64,000 nt of DNA from Bradyrhizobium sp. SZCCT0148. Its GTDB lineage: Bacteria > Pseudomonadota > Alphaproteobacteria > Rhizobiales > Xanthobacteraceae. The position numbers were made by a program, and so were the translations under genes. The stretch spans positions 358,741-422,740 of the forward strand of contig NZ_JAFCKT010000006.1 in NCBI RefSeq assembly GCF_018129985.1, read 5' to 3'. The notes beneath the pieces were generated by a model. That model did not search any database and was not told where the DNA came from. It saw only the letters and a list, made by a program, of their open reading frames with translations. Of this stretch, positions 53,049 through 62,161 are shown in pieces. How positions within the stretch are numbered: position 1 is the first letter of the stretch; every line of letters begins with the position of its first letter.

Positions 53049-53432
53049 TTGAACATTCAATACATTCTCGCCGTCGCCGGCGGCGGCGCGCTCGGTGCAG
53101 TCGTCCGCTATCTCGTGGCGATCGGTTCGGGCCGGGCGTTCGGCACGGATTTTCCCTGGGGTACCTTGATCATCAACGTGACCGGATCGTTCCTGATCGG
53201 CGCGTTCACCGCTCTGTTCGCGACCAGATGGAACCTTCCGCAAGCCGCGCGCATCTTTCTCACCGTTGGAATTTGCGGCGGATACACCACCTTCTCGACC
53301 TTCTCGCTGGATGCCTGGTACCTGATCGAGCGCGGGCAGACATGGGCGTCAGCCGCCTATATGATCGCTTCCGTCGCATTGTCTGTGGCAGCTTTGATCG
53401 CAGCGCTCCATCTCGTCCGCGCGCTTCCATAA
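53049..53432 (+). CDS. crcB: Fluoride ion channel CrcB/FluC
   Basis: A 127-residue four-helix membrane protein that exports fluoride as a dual-topology dimer. Signature residues: GGGALGAVVRYLVA, GTLIINVTGSFLIG and the phenylalanine-rich pore segment GGYTTFSTFSLD. The start is TTG 53049 with AGGGGA eight bases upstream. Second gene of the fluoride operon. Confidence 0.95.
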   Translation: MNIQYILAVAGGGALGAVVRYLVAIGSGRAFGTDFPWGTLIINVTGSFLIGAFTALFATRWNLPQAARIFLTVGICGGYTTFSTFSLDAWYLIERGQTWASAAYMIASVALSVAALIAALHLVRALP

Positions 53433-53556
53433 GCGAAGCAGGCGTGCGATGCATTCCTGCCCGGCCGCGGCTGCATGATGAGGCCGGGCGCTTATCTTGG
53501 AGAGCCTCCCCCTCCTGCGGTATGGTACGCTTGCTCATCAGAGTGTTTCGGACGCG

Positions 53557-53874
53557 ATGAACGACTCCACCACCAAGCCCAAAACCAGGACGAGGACCAG
53601 GACCAAGACCAAGGTCGAGCGGCCGAAGCTGCACAAGGTCATCCTGATCAACGACGACTACACGCCGCGCGAGTTCGTCACCATGATCCTCAAGGCCGAA
53701 TTCCGCATGACCGAGGATCAGGCCTACAAGGTGATGATCACGGCACACAAACTCGGCTCCTGCGTCGTCGCCGTGTTCACCAAGGACGTCGCCGAGACCA
53801 AGGCCACCCGCGCAACCGATGCCGGCCGCGCCAAGGGCTATCCGCTGCTGTTCACGACCGAACCGGAGGAATAA
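53557..53874 (+). CDS. clpS: ATP-dependent Clp protease adaptor ClpS
   Basis: A 105-residue ClpS: basic, Thr/Lys-rich N-terminal tail (TRTRTRTKTKVERPKLHKV), then ILINDDYTPREFVTMILKAEF, the N-degron-binding site, and AHKLGSCVVAVFTKDVAETK. It delivers N-end-rule substrates to ClpA/ClpP. ATG 53557; an upstream in-frame TTG at 53497 has less support. Confidence 0.93.
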   Translation: MNDSTTKPKTRTRTRTKTKVERPKLHKVILINDDYTPREFVTMILKAEFRMTEDQAYKVMITAHKLGSCVVAVFTKDVAETKATRATDAGRAKGYPLLFTTEPEE

Positions 53875-53954
53875 GAGGCAAGGTCTGTCCCCCTCGGATC
53901 AATTTTAGCGATCCGCGCTACCGCAGGTTTAATCTCCTGTGTCACCACAACGCG

Positions 53955-54716
53955 ATGACAGTCGCACTGCGCAAACAGCTCGCACTCGAGCCAGCCCGCC
54001 CCGAAACCTCGTTCGGTCCGTTCAAGCTGCTGCACGCCCTGCCCTGGCTGATCCTGGCGGCTGCCATGCGCGTGATCGCGTTCGGCGGAGGCGCCGTGGT
54101 GCTGCCGGCCATCATCGTTGCCGACATTTCGGTGCTGCTGGCCTTCTTTGCGACGGCACGACAATCGATCGAGGCAGCCGGCGGCCAATCCTCGCTCGGC
54201 ACGCTGACGTTGGGTGAGCAGTTCAAGCTGTCGTTCTCGATCCTGTGGCGAATCATGCTCGTGATGATCACAGCGGCGCTCAGCGCCGCAGCGATCGGCT
54301 ACGAGGCTTCGTATCATCTGATGGCGGGCCTCGACGGCATGGCATTTGACCAGTTCACCCATCCCGGTCGGTTCTGGAGTGCTTTGATCGCCGCAATCGT
54401 GCTGCTCATGATCGTCCGCGCCGAGCGCGACGACAACAAGGTCGCCCTGTTCGCCGCGATCGGCGAATTCGCGCGGCGCGGGCTGTGGCTCGGCGCTGCC
54501 GTCGTCGTGCTCGGCGCCGTCAACGTCGCTCTCGCCTATGGACAGGAGGCCGTGCGGATCGCGATCTGGAATTTCTGGCAGACCTCGTCGGCAACGCAGT
54601 TCACCAAGAACCTGATCTATTTCTGCTTCATCTTCAGTTTTGCGATGCTGCGGCTGTGGATCACTCTGACGATCCTGACTCTCGGGCTGAGACAGTCGTA
54701 TGCCTGCACCGACTAG
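53955..54716 (+). CDS. Hypothetical multi-helix membrane protein
   Basis: A 253-residue protein with about six hydrophobic helices (about 27-46, 48-68, 97-117, 142-158, 176-196 and 225-245). No family recognised. The ATG at 53955 is chosen because upstream sequence in this frame overlaps clpS; no strong ribosome binding site is visible, so translation may begin elsewhere. Confidence 0.65.
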   Translation: MTVALRKQLALEPARPETSFGPFKLLHALPWLILAAAMRVIAFGGGAVVLPAIIVADISVLLAFFATARQSIEAAGGQSSLGTLTLGEQFKLSFSILWRIMLVMITAALSAAAIGYEASYHLMAGLDGMAFDQFTHPGRFWSALIAAIVLLMIVRAERDDNKVALFAAIGEFARRGLWLGAAVVVLGAVNVALAYGQEAVRIAIWNFWQTSSATQFTKNLIYFCFIFSFAMLRLWITLTILTLGLRQSYACTD

Positions 54717-54737
54717 TTCCGCCGAAGACGCCGTCCG

Positions 54738-55928
54738 CTAGGCCATCACCACCGGCGTCTCCTCCAGGAGTCCATACACACGCTGCGCCTTGGAAAATCC
54801 CGCGATCGGAAATTCGCCGAGCTCGTGCCAGTCGTTGCGGCAGACATTGGCGAAACCTTCCGAGGCGACGACGGTCCGCCCCAGTCGGCCCGTGATCTTC
54901 TCGAGCCTCGCGGCAAGGTTCACGGCGGGGCCGATGCAGGTGAAGTCGAGACGGTTGCCGCCGCCGATGTTGCCGTAGAGGATGTTGCCGACGTGCAGCG
55001 CAACTCCGAACCGGAAGCGCTCGACGACGTCGCCGACCGGAAAGGCGAGCGCCTCGACGCTGGCGCGGGATTCGCGCGCCGCCTCCAGCACGCGCGAGCA
55101 GACATGGGCGGCGTCGCCGACATATTCGTCAATCGGAAACACCGCGAGCAGGCCGTCGCCCATGAATTTCAGCACCTCGCCGCCATGGCCGCGGATCGCG
55201 GTCACCTGGCAGTCGAAATACTGGTTGAGGATCTCGACCACCGTCTCGGCCGGCAGCCGGTCCGACAACGCGGTGAAGCCGCGCAGATCCGACAGCCAGA
55301 TCGCGGCCTGCATGGTGTCGTTGTGGCCGCGGCGAATCTGGCCGCCGAGGATGCGCGCGCCGGCGCGGTTGCCGACATAGGTGTCGAGCAGCATCTCGGC
55401 GGTGCGGCGCAGGCTGATGATCTCGGCAACGCGCGCCAACGGCGTCACGATCGCGCGGATCGCCGCGATGTCGTCGTCGCTGAAGCCGCCGGGATGTCGT
55501 GTCACCCAGCTCGTCGCATGGACCGAGCCGTCTAGAAACGGCATCGGCACGGCGATGTAGTCCGTCACCCCCTCTGCACGCATGTCGTCGAGAAACGGAA
55601 AGCGCTTGCTGTCGGGGTCGTCCATGCGGCCTCTGACTTCGATCCCCTGCTCGAACACGATCCGGAGCGGAGATTTGGCGAATTCGGGCGTGTCGAGGAT
55701 GTCGAAATCGACGGTGCCGATTTCGACAGCCTGGCCCTGTCGCCAAATGAAGTTGCGCCCGAAGATCTCCGGATGCAGCGTGCGAATGAAGATGCCGAAA
55801 CGGGACAGCGGCAGGCCGGCTGCGACCAGGTGCTCGCAGACGTCCGCGATCATCTCGGCCGGGGTGCCTGACGACCGCGCACCGTCAATCAGCCAGTTGG
55901 TGATGCGCTGGAGTTCGGAGCTTTGCAT
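54738..55928 (-). CDS. Class III adenylate/guanylate cyclase
   Basis: A 396-residue soluble protein with an unassigned N-terminal sensory region (about 1-190) and a class III cyclase domain: IWLSDLRGFTALSDRLPAE with the first metal Asp, the second Asp in LKFMGDGLLAVF, and the C-terminal FTCIGPAVNLAARLE. Makes cyclic AMP or GMP. Convergent with the membrane protein at 53955. Confidence 0.92.
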   Translation of the reverse strand: MQSSELQRITNWLIDGARSSGTPAEMIADVCEHLVAAGLPLSRFGIFIRTLHPEIFGRNFIWRQGQAVEIGTVDFDILDTPEFAKSPLRIVFEQGIEVRGRMDDPDSKRFPFLDDMRAEGVTDYIAVPMPFLDGSVHATSWVTRHPGGFSDDDIAAIRAIVTPLARVAEIISLRRTAEMLLDTYVGNRAGARILGGQIRRGHNDTMQAAIWLSDLRGFTALSDRLPAETVVEILNQYFDCQVTAIRGHGGEVLKFMGDGLLAVFPIDEYVGDAAHVCSRVLEAARESRASVEALAFPVGDVVERFRFGVALHVGNILYGNIGGGNRLDFTCIGPAVNLAARLEKITGRLGRTVVASEGFANVCRNDWHELGEFPIAGFSKAQRVYGLLEETPVVMA

Positions 55929-55990
55929 GCCCGCATTTGCGGAGGAAGTTGGAACGCCGTCAAGCTGCGCGGTGGACTAGTACCGCGACA

Positions 55991-57079
55991 TCAACGCCCC
56001 ACTTGCCCGCGATCGCGCAGGAAGTGATCGGCCAGCACACAGGCCATCATGGCTTCGCCGACGGGGACGGCGCGGATGCCGACGCAGGGGTCATGGCGGC
56101 CCTTGGTGAAGATCTCGGTGTCCGCACCTTTGCGATCGACGGTGAGACGCGGCTGCAGGATCGAGGAGGTCGGCTTCACTGCGAAACGCACCACGATCGG
56201 CTGCCCCGTGGAGATGCCGCCCAGCACGCCGCCGGCATGGTTGGACAAAAAGCGCGTGCCGTCATTGCCGGTGCGCATCTCGTCGGCATTCTCTTCGCCG
56301 GTCAGCTCGGCGGCTCCGAAACCGGCGCCGATCTCGACGCCCTTCACCGCGTTGATGGTCATCATCGCGCCCGCCAGATCGGAATCGAGCTTGGCGTAGA
56401 TCGGCGCACCAAGGCCGGCCGGCACGCCTTCGGCGACCACCTCGATCACCGCACCGATCGAGGAGCCGCTCTTCCGGATGCCATCGAGATAGGTCTCGAA
56501 AAACGCGGCCTTGTCCTTGTCCGGGCAGAAGAACGGATTCCTGGCGATCTCGTCCCAGTCCCACTTCGCTCGGTCGATCTTGTGCGGGCCAATCTGCACC
56601 AGCGCGCCGCGCACCCTGACGTCGGGCAGCACTTTGCGCGCGATGGCCCCGGCGGCAACGCGCGTCGCGGTCTCGCGCGCCGAGGAGCGGCCGCCGCCGC
56701 GATAATCGCGCAGGCCGTATTTGGCTTCATAGGTGAAGTCGGCATGACCGGGCCGAAACTTGTCCTTGATCTCGGAATAGTCCTTCGAGCGCTGGTCGGT
56801 GTTTTCGATCAGGAGCCCGATCGGGGTGCCCGTCGTCACCTGCACGCCGGTTTCCGGATGCGCCATCACACCGGAGAGAATCTTGACCTGGTCCGGCTCC
56901 TGGCGCTGAGTGGTGAAGCGCGACTGGCCCGGCCGGCGGCGATCGAGATCGCCCTGGATGTCGGTCTCGGTGAGCGGGATCATGGGCGGACAGCCATCGA
57001 CCACGCAGCCGATCGCCACCCCATGGCTCTCGCCGAAGGTGGTGACACGAAACATATGGCCGAAGGTGTTGAAGGACAT
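55991..57079 (-). CDS. aroC: Chorismate synthase
   Basis: A 362-residue FMN-dependent enzyme making chorismate. N-terminal FGHMFRVTTFGESHGVAIG, then GQSRFTTQRQEPDQVKIL and GGGRSSARETATRVAAGA are the family motifs. ATG 57079 begins MSFNTFGHMFRVTTFGES, the normal N-terminus. Confidence 0.97.
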   Translation of the reverse strand: MSFNTFGHMFRVTTFGESHGVAIGCVVDGCPPMIPLTETDIQGDLDRRRPGQSRFTTQRQEPDQVKILSGVMAHPETGVQVTTGTPIGLLIENTDQRSKDYSEIKDKFRPGHADFTYEAKYGLRDYRGGGRSSARETATRVAAGAIARKVLPDVRVRGALVQIGPHKIDRAKWDWDEIARNPFFCPDKDKAAFFETYLDGIRKSGSSIGAVIEVVAEGVPAGLGAPIYAKLDSDLAGAMMTINAVKGVEIGAGFGAAELTGEENADEMRTGNDGTRFLSNHAGGVLGGISTGQPIVVRFAVKPTSSILQPRLTVDRKGADTEIFTKGRHDPCVGIRAVPVGEAMMACVLADHFLRDRGQVGR

Positions 57080-57176
57080 GCCGGACCGTCGCCTCGCGTT
57101 GAATGGCAACGCCTGTGTTGGATTGCAACGTGACGTAACGCGATCTGGATGAAGGGTCAAATATCCCACCCCTGTT

Positions 57177-57262
57177 CATGGCCGGGCTTGTCCCGGCCAT
57201 CCACGCTCTTAGGCGTCGCTGCCAAGACAGTCCGTGGATGCCCGGGACAAGCCCGGGCATGA
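57177..57262. repeat. Palindromic intergenic repeat
   Basis: Two short palindromes, TGGCCGGGCTTGTCCCGGCCA (first twenty bases, 57179-57199) and ATGCCCGGGACAAGCCCGGGCAT-type (57238-57260), lie as an inverted pair, with further complementarity CCATCCACG/CGTGGATG. This unit recurs widely in Bradyrhizobium intergenic DNA. It sits between aroC and the histidine phosphatase gene. Confidence 0.75.
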
Positions 57263-57281
57263 CGGTGGTCAAAGAGAGCGC

Positions 57282-57881
57282 CTAATTGAACTTCTCCAGC
57301 CGTCCCTCGCGGAACACGTAGACGGCACCCTGCTCGATATAGAGTTCGGCAGCGCTGGCCGGCGTCTCCAGGCCGAGCGACACCATGAGGGCCCGGCAGG
57401 TGCCGCCATGGGCGACCGCGACGATGTCGGTCCGCAGTTGCTCGTACCAGGCGCGTACGCGAACCTGGACATCGGCATAGGTCTCCCCGCCGGCGGGGCC
57501 CACCATCCATTTGTCCGCGAGCCGCCGGGCATAGATTTCGGGATCAGCGGCCTCACTCTCGGCCAGCGTCAGCCCTTCCCAGCTGCCGTAGCCGATCTCG
57601 CGCAGGCGATCGTCCAGCGCATAGTCGGCCACCGGCAGATCGAGCCTGCCGCGGACGAGCTCCATGGTCTGCCGCGCGCGGCCGAGCGGACTCGACACAT
57701 AGGGCAATGCCGCCTTGTCGCGGCCCTCGCGCTTGAACAGATCGCCCAATATGCCGCCGGCCTGCACGGCTTGGTCACGGCCGCGCGCATTCAGCGGAAT
57801 GTCCTTGGTGCCCTGAAGCCTGCCGAGCGCATTCCACTCGGTCTCGCCGTGGCGAAGATAGTAGATCGTAGGCACGGCCAT
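57282..57881 (-). CDS. Histidine phosphatase (phosphoglycerate mutase-like)
   Basis: A 199-residue protein with the LRHGETEWNALGRLQG motif (catalytic His), SSPLGRARQTM and VAHGGTCRALM. Phosphatase or mutase; substrate unknown. Twelve bases after fabI on the same strand. Confidence 0.9.
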   Translation of the reverse strand: MAVPTIYYLRHGETEWNALGRLQGTKDIPLNARGRDQAVQAGGILGDLFKREGRDKAALPYVSSPLGRARQTMELVRGRLDLPVADYALDDRLREIGYGSWEGLTLAESEAADPEIYARRLADKWMVGPAGGETYADVQVRVRAWYEQLRTDIVAVAHGGTCRALMVSLGLETPASAAELYIEQGAVYVFREGRLEKFN

Positions 57882-57893
57882 TCCGGATAAGGG

Positions 57894-58709
57894 CTAATCC
57901 TTGCCACCGAAAGCGATGTCCGGCGCGTCAGGCCGCTTCATGCCGAGCACGTGATAGCCGGAATCGACATGATGCACCTCGCCGGTGACGCCGCGCGAGA
58001 GGTCGGAGAGGAGATACAGCGCGCTGCCGCCGACGTCCTCGGTCGACACGTTGCGTCGGAGCGGCGCGTTGGCCTCGTTCCACTTCAGGATATAGCGGAA
58101 GTCGCCGATGCCGGACGCCGCGAGCGTCTTGATCGGACCTGCCGAGATCGCATTGACGCGGATGTTCTTCTCGCCGAGGTCGGCGGCGAGATAGCGCACG
58201 CTGGCCTCGAGTGCCGCCTTGGCAACGCCCATCACGTTGTAATGCGGCATCCACTTCTCGGCGCCGTAATAGCTGAGCGTGATCAGCGAGCCGCCCTCGG
58301 TCATCAGCTTCTCGGCGCGCTGCGCCACTGCCGTGAACGAATAGCAGGAGATCAACATCGACTTGGAGAAATTCTCCTGGGTGGTGTCGACGTAGCGGCC
58401 GTCGAGCTGCTCGCCATAGGCGATCGCGTGCACGAGGAAGTCGATCTTGCCCCATTTCTCCTTCAGCACCGCGAACGCCGCATCAATGGTGGCGGCATCC
58501 GTGACGTCGCAATGGCCGAGCACCAGACCACCGATCTCGGCTGCGAGCGGCTCGACGCGCTTTTTCAGCGCATCGCCCTGATAGGTGAAGGCGAGCTCGG
58601 CGCCGGCGGCGTGGCATGCCTTGGCGATGCCCCAGGCGATCGAGCGGTTGTTGGCAACGCCGAGGACCACTCCGCGCTTGCCCTGCATCAGACCCGAATT
58701 CTGCGCCAT
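57894..58709 (-). CDS. fabI: Enoyl-[acyl-carrier-protein] reductase (NADH)
   Basis: A 271-residue SDR-type enzyme of fatty-acid synthesis: GVANNRSIAWGIAKACHAAG cofactor site, the FabI active-site Tyr/Lys in TLSYYGAEKWMPHYNVMGVA (Tyr-x6-Lys), and SAGPIKTLAASGI. Followed by the histidine phosphatase gene. Confidence 0.95.
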   Translation of the reverse strand: MAQNSGLMQGKRGVVLGVANNRSIAWGIAKACHAAGAELAFTYQGDALKKRVEPLAAEIGGLVLGHCDVTDAATIDAAFAVLKEKWGKIDFLVHAIAYGEQLDGRYVDTTQENFSKSMLISCYSFTAVAQRAEKLMTEGGSLITLSYYGAEKWMPHYNVMGVAKAALEASVRYLAADLGEKNIRVNAISAGPIKTLAASGIGDFRYILKWNEANAPLRRNVSTEDVGGSALYLLSDLSRGVTGEVHHVDSGYHVLGMKRPDAPDIAFGGKD

Positions 58710-58881
58710 TTTGATCGTCCCGTCGAACTCTTGGTGAATTCTGGAGGTACACCAGCCCTCCCCCGCGGTACAGCCCTAATACGCCGCGTTAACGCTGTTT
58801 CGAGCGCTGGAATAGCCGTTCCGTTCGGGTGTTATGATTGCTATTGGCGCTCGCGCCTGATGCCAGGACGTCAAGACCGCA

Positions 58882-59370
58882 ATGAATGCGTTTCGCCAGA
58901 GTGTGGAAGCCATGATCCCGGCGTTGCGCCGCTACGCCCGCGCGCTCACGCGCGACGCGGACGCGGCCGACGATCTGGTGCAGGACACGCTGGTGCGGGC
59001 ACTGCGTTCGGAGCGATTGTTTCTCGGAGGCGACGTCAGGAGCTGGCTCTACACGATCCTGACCAACCTCAACAAGAATCGGCGGCGCTCGCTGGCGAGG
59101 CGGCCGCAGTTCATGCAGCTGACGGAAAACAATCCGGATGCCAGCGGCACCGAAGCCGAAGGACGGGACATCGAGCGGGCGCTGGCAACGCTTGTCGAGG
59201 AGCAACGCTCGGTGTTGCTCCTCGTCATGCTGGAGGGCATGAGCTACCGCGAGGTCGCCGACATCCAGGGCGTGCCGATCGGCACCGTGATGTCGCGCCT
59301 CGCCCGCGCCCGCGCCCACGTCAAGGCCTCGCTGGAGGGAGAGCGTCCGACGCTCAGGCGGGTGAAATGA
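58882..59370 (+). CDS. ECF-type sigma factor
   Basis: A 162-residue sigma factor: ADAADDLVQDTLVRALRSE in region 2 and YREVADIQGVPIGTVMSRLA in region 4. With the anti-sigma gene at 59477 it forms a typical RpoE-like pair for envelope or oxidative stress. Confidence 0.93.
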   Translation: MNAFRQSVEAMIPALRRYARALTRDADAADDLVQDTLVRALRSERLFLGGDVRSWLYTILTNLNKNRRRSLARRPQFMQLTENNPDASGTEAEGRDIERALATLVEEQRSVLLLVMLEGMSYREVADIQGVPIGTVMSRLARARAHVKASLEGERPTLRRVK

Positions 59371-59476
59371 TGGCAGGGTTGATGCATCGCGTGTCGTCTG
59401 CCCCGAGCAGGCTGTCGAGCGACGCGAAGTTGAGCTTTGAACGACATTTAGGGCCACAGAGCCAGAGACGATCGAC

Positions 59477-60247
59477 ATGAACGACCGCAAGATCCCAGTG
59501 ACCGAGGACGAACTGCACGCCTATGTCGACGGCGAGCTGCCGGCCGAGCGCCGCGCCGACGTCGAGGCCTGGCTGGGCGCCCATCCCGATGAGGCCGAGC
59601 GCGTGCAGTCTTGGCGCGCCATGGCTGAGATGCTGCACGCCCGCTATGACGCCATCGCCCATGAGCCGGTGCCGGCACGGCTCGAGCTCGACCGGCTGGA
59701 ACGCCGCCCGCGGCAGTGGCTCTATGGCGCCGCCGCGGCGGTGCTGGTTGCGTTCGTCGCCGGCGGCTCGGCCGGCTGGGTCGCGCACGGCGCCGCCAAT
59801 GCCCCCTCGACCTTCCAGAGCTTTACGGCGGATGCGCTCGATGCCCACCGCCTCTATGTCGTCGAGGTCCGCCACCCCGTCGAGGTCGGCGGCAACGAGC
59901 GCGACCACCTCCAAGCCTGGCTGACCCGGCGCTGCGGCTGGACCGTATTCGCGCCGAACCTGGAGGCGAGCGGGCTGAAGCTCGTCGGCGGCCGGCTCTT
60001 GCCGGGTCCGAACGGGCCGGCCTCGTTCCTGATGTACGAGGGCGCCTCAGGCGAACGCTACACGATCTACACCGCCAAGACCGAGAATGGTGCGACGCAA
60101 ATGCGTTACGCCAAAACGGACAAGGACGGCGCACTGTTCTGGGCTGAGCGAGGAGTCGGCTACGTCGTCAGCGGCGGCGGCGATCGGGACCGGCTGACCA
60201 AGGTGGCGCAGGCGGTGTACGATCAGGCCGAGAAAAACGGCACTTAG
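59477..60247 (+). CDS. Membrane anti-sigma factor
   Basis: A 256-residue protein with a zinc-finger-like cytoplasmic N-terminus (DELHAYVDGELPAERRADVE), one transmembrane helix (about residues 83-100) and a periplasmic domain. Follows the ECF sigma gene after 106 bases and presumably holds it inactive. FecR-like or RsiW-type placement is inference. Confidence 0.85.
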   Translation: MNDRKIPVTEDELHAYVDGELPAERRADVEAWLGAHPDEAERVQSWRAMAEMLHARYDAIAHEPVPARLELDRLERRPRQWLYGAAAAVLVAFVAGGSAGWVAHGAANAPSTFQSFTADALDAHRLYVVEVRHPVEVGGNERDHLQAWLTRRCGWTVFAPNLEASGLKLVGGRLLPGPNGPASFLMYEGASGERYTIYTAKTENGATQMRYAKTDKDGALFWAERGVGYVVSGGGDRDRLTKVAQAVYDQAEKNGT

Positions 60248-60564
60248 ACAACCGCGCGAGCGCGGTGCCTAGATTCCGACATTGAAAATTTGGAATGAAG
60301 ACATCGGCGCGTCTCATTATCGCACCGGATGATCACGCGAAAATGAGCAGCGTTCGATCCGCCGATCGACGCGGGCGGCCTCGATTGGGGTTTTTGGTAC
60401 CGCGCTGGTCCCCCTCTCGAGGCCGCACCTTTTTATCGGCTGCCCCGCCGGGCAACCGACACGTCGAGCATTGAAGCGCTACCACGCTCCAGGCATATGA
60501 TGAGCATCATCCCCTCGACGATGCCCTAGGCCTTCTGGAAAAACCCCTTCAGCTGGATTCTGCC
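60248..60564. other. Intergenic region with a long stem-loop
   Basis: About 317 bases without a gene. A short hairpin ACCGCGC/GCGCGGT lies just after the anti-sigma stop. The 10-bp perfect stem GCGGCCTCGA/TCGAGGCCGC (60375-60384, 60417-60426) has an extra GGGG/CCCC pairing inside and is followed by CCTTTTT, so it may be a terminator or the 3' end of a small RNA. Confidence 0.45.
60375..60434 (+). terminator. Stem-loop plus T-run, possible small-RNA 3' end
   Basis: Perfect 10-bp arms GCGGCCTCGA and TCGAGGCCGC close a 32-base loop that can add a GGGG/CCCC stem; a TTTTT run follows. This is a reasonable intrinsic terminator on the plus strand, too far (about 130 bases) from the anti-sigma stop to be only that gene's ending, so an unannotated transcript may end here. 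Confidence 0.5.
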
Positions 60565-61530
60565 CTAACCAAGCCCGCTACGTGGATTGTAGGGATGCTG
60601 GTCCCGCCATTTTTCCATCAATGCTTCAAGCTCTGCGTCGTTCCCGTCCGGTAGCATAATCCTGATGGTGACGAAGAGATCCCCGGTTCCGCCCGTCCTC
60701 GGCAAGCCCTTGCCCTTGAGACGGAAGGTCCGGCCGCTGGAGGTGTTCTTCGGAACCGAGAGCTCGACGGCATTGCCGAGGGTTGGCACCCGGACCTTCG
60801 CCCCGAGCACCGCCTCATAGAGCGTGACCGGCAGGTCGATCCGCAAATCGGCACCGTCGATCTTGAAGTAGGCGTGGGGCGCGATGCTGATGGTGATCAG
60901 GAGATCGCCGGGTGGATGGCCCTGCGCGGACTCGCCCTGCCCCCGAAGCCGGATCTGCTGACCCTCGGTGACGCCGGCCGGAATCTTGACGTTGAGCTCC
61001 TTGCCCGTTGGCAGCCGAACGCGCTTCTCGCCGCCCTTGACCGCCTCTTCCAGCGAGACGGACATGGCAACGTTCACGTCGAGATCGAGCCCGACGCCGC
61101 CGGTGTCGAATTCAAAATGACCGGCGCCGCCGGCCCCGGGCCGGGCGCCGCGCATCCCGCCGCCGAACATGCTGTTGAGGATATCCTCAAACCCGCCGCC
61201 GCCCTGACCGGGACCGCCGCCGGAGCGGAACGTATAGCTTTCGAACCCGCCCGGACCGGCGCGTCCGCGCGGCCCGCCGCCGCCGCCCGGAAAACCCTGG
61301 AAGCGCGGCTTGCCGTCGGCGTCGATCTCGCCGCGGTCGAATTGCTTGCGCTTATCCTCGTCGCCGAGGATTTCGTTCGCCGAGTTGATCTCGGAGAAGC
61401 GCTCGGCGGCCTTCGGGTCGCCCTTGTTGCTGTCGGGATGGTGCTTCTTGGCAAGCTTGCGATAGGCGCTCTTGATCGCGGCAGCGCTTGCGCTCCGCGG
61501 CACCCCCAAGACCTCATAGGGGTCGCGCAT
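60565..61530 (-). CDS. DnaJ-class co-chaperone (CbpA-like)
   Basis: A 321-residue J-domain protein: YEVLGVPRSASAAAIKSAYR and KKHHPDSN with the HPD motif, a Gly-rich linker (about 78-120), then the two C-terminal substrate domains. It has no zinc finger, which sets it apart from DnaJ and close to CbpA. It stimulates DnaK. Confidence 0.93.
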   Translation of the reverse strand: MRDPYEVLGVPRSASAAAIKSAYRKLAKKHHPDSNKGDPKAAERFSEINSANEILGDEDKRKQFDRGEIDADGKPRFQGFPGGGGGPRGRAGPGGFESYTFRSGGGPGQGGGGFEDILNSMFGGGMRGARPGAGGAGHFEFDTGGVGLDLDVNVAMSVSLEEAVKGGEKRVRLPTGKELNVKIPAGVTEGQQIRLRGQGESAQGHPPGDLLITISIAPHAYFKIDGADLRIDLPVTLYEAVLGAKVRVPTLGNAVELSVPKNTSSGRTFRLKGKGLPRTGGTGDLFVTIRIMLPDGNDAELEALMEKWRDQHPYNPRSGLG

Positions 61531-61639
61531 CCGTCACGTCTCCTTCAGGACATCGAATTGTTCAAAGGGCTCCCCGCCCCACCTGCGAACCATGTGGGGG
61601 TGGAGTGGCATTTTTGCAACTAGGCCCGAAGACCGAATC

Positions 61640-62047
61640 CTAGCTCCGCCACGGCTTTAGCGTATGAATCTCCCAACGGCCACGGGTGCTTTGGCAGCCG
61701 GCGCCCTGGAGCCAGCTTTCGGTCGCCCCGTTGACGTAGCTCGCCAGGAAATCGCGGCATCTGCGGCCGTCCTCGGCGGCATAGGACTGCGCGATCGGCG
61801 TCACCGAACCGCGCGCGCCGGTCTCCGGATTCTCCCAATGCTGGCTGGAATCCCTGTCGCCCTTGCTGAGGACGTCGGAGGCGGCGTTGCGGGCGAAGGC
61901 GAGATCGGTCTCGGTTGGCGGGGCGTCCTTCGCCGGCCGCGCGATCGAACCGGTGAGGTCGCTGTCGTCGGCCTTGGCATACGCGCTGGCGTCATTGCGG
62001 GAAAAGCTGCAGCCGCCGGTGCCGAGCCCGATCAAAATCATCGTCAT
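61640..62047 (-). CDS. RT0821/Lpp0805-family surface lipoprotein
   Basis: A 135-residue protein with a short lipoprotein signal (MILIGLGTGGC lipobox) and a C-terminal 17-kDa surface-antigen-like domain: SSQHWENPETGARGSVTPIA and GRRCRDFLASYVNGATE with a paired later Cys. The start is uncertain: ATG 62047 or GTG 62050. Divergent from pdxH. Confidence 0.8.
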   Translation of the reverse strand: MTMILIGLGTGGCSFSRNDASAYAKADDSDLTGSIARPAKDAPPTETDLAFARNAASDVLSKGDRDSSQHWENPETGARGSVTPIAQSYAAEDGRRCRDFLASYVNGATESWLQGAGCQSTRGRWEIHTLKPWRS

Positions 62048-62161
62048 CACGAAGCATGTTGGCCGGATCGCCGATAGGCCAACGCATCCCCATGCCCTAT
62101 ATAGGGCGGCAGCGGACAACAACGCGTTTTGGGCCGCGGGACGCAACTCGGACTCCGGAAC

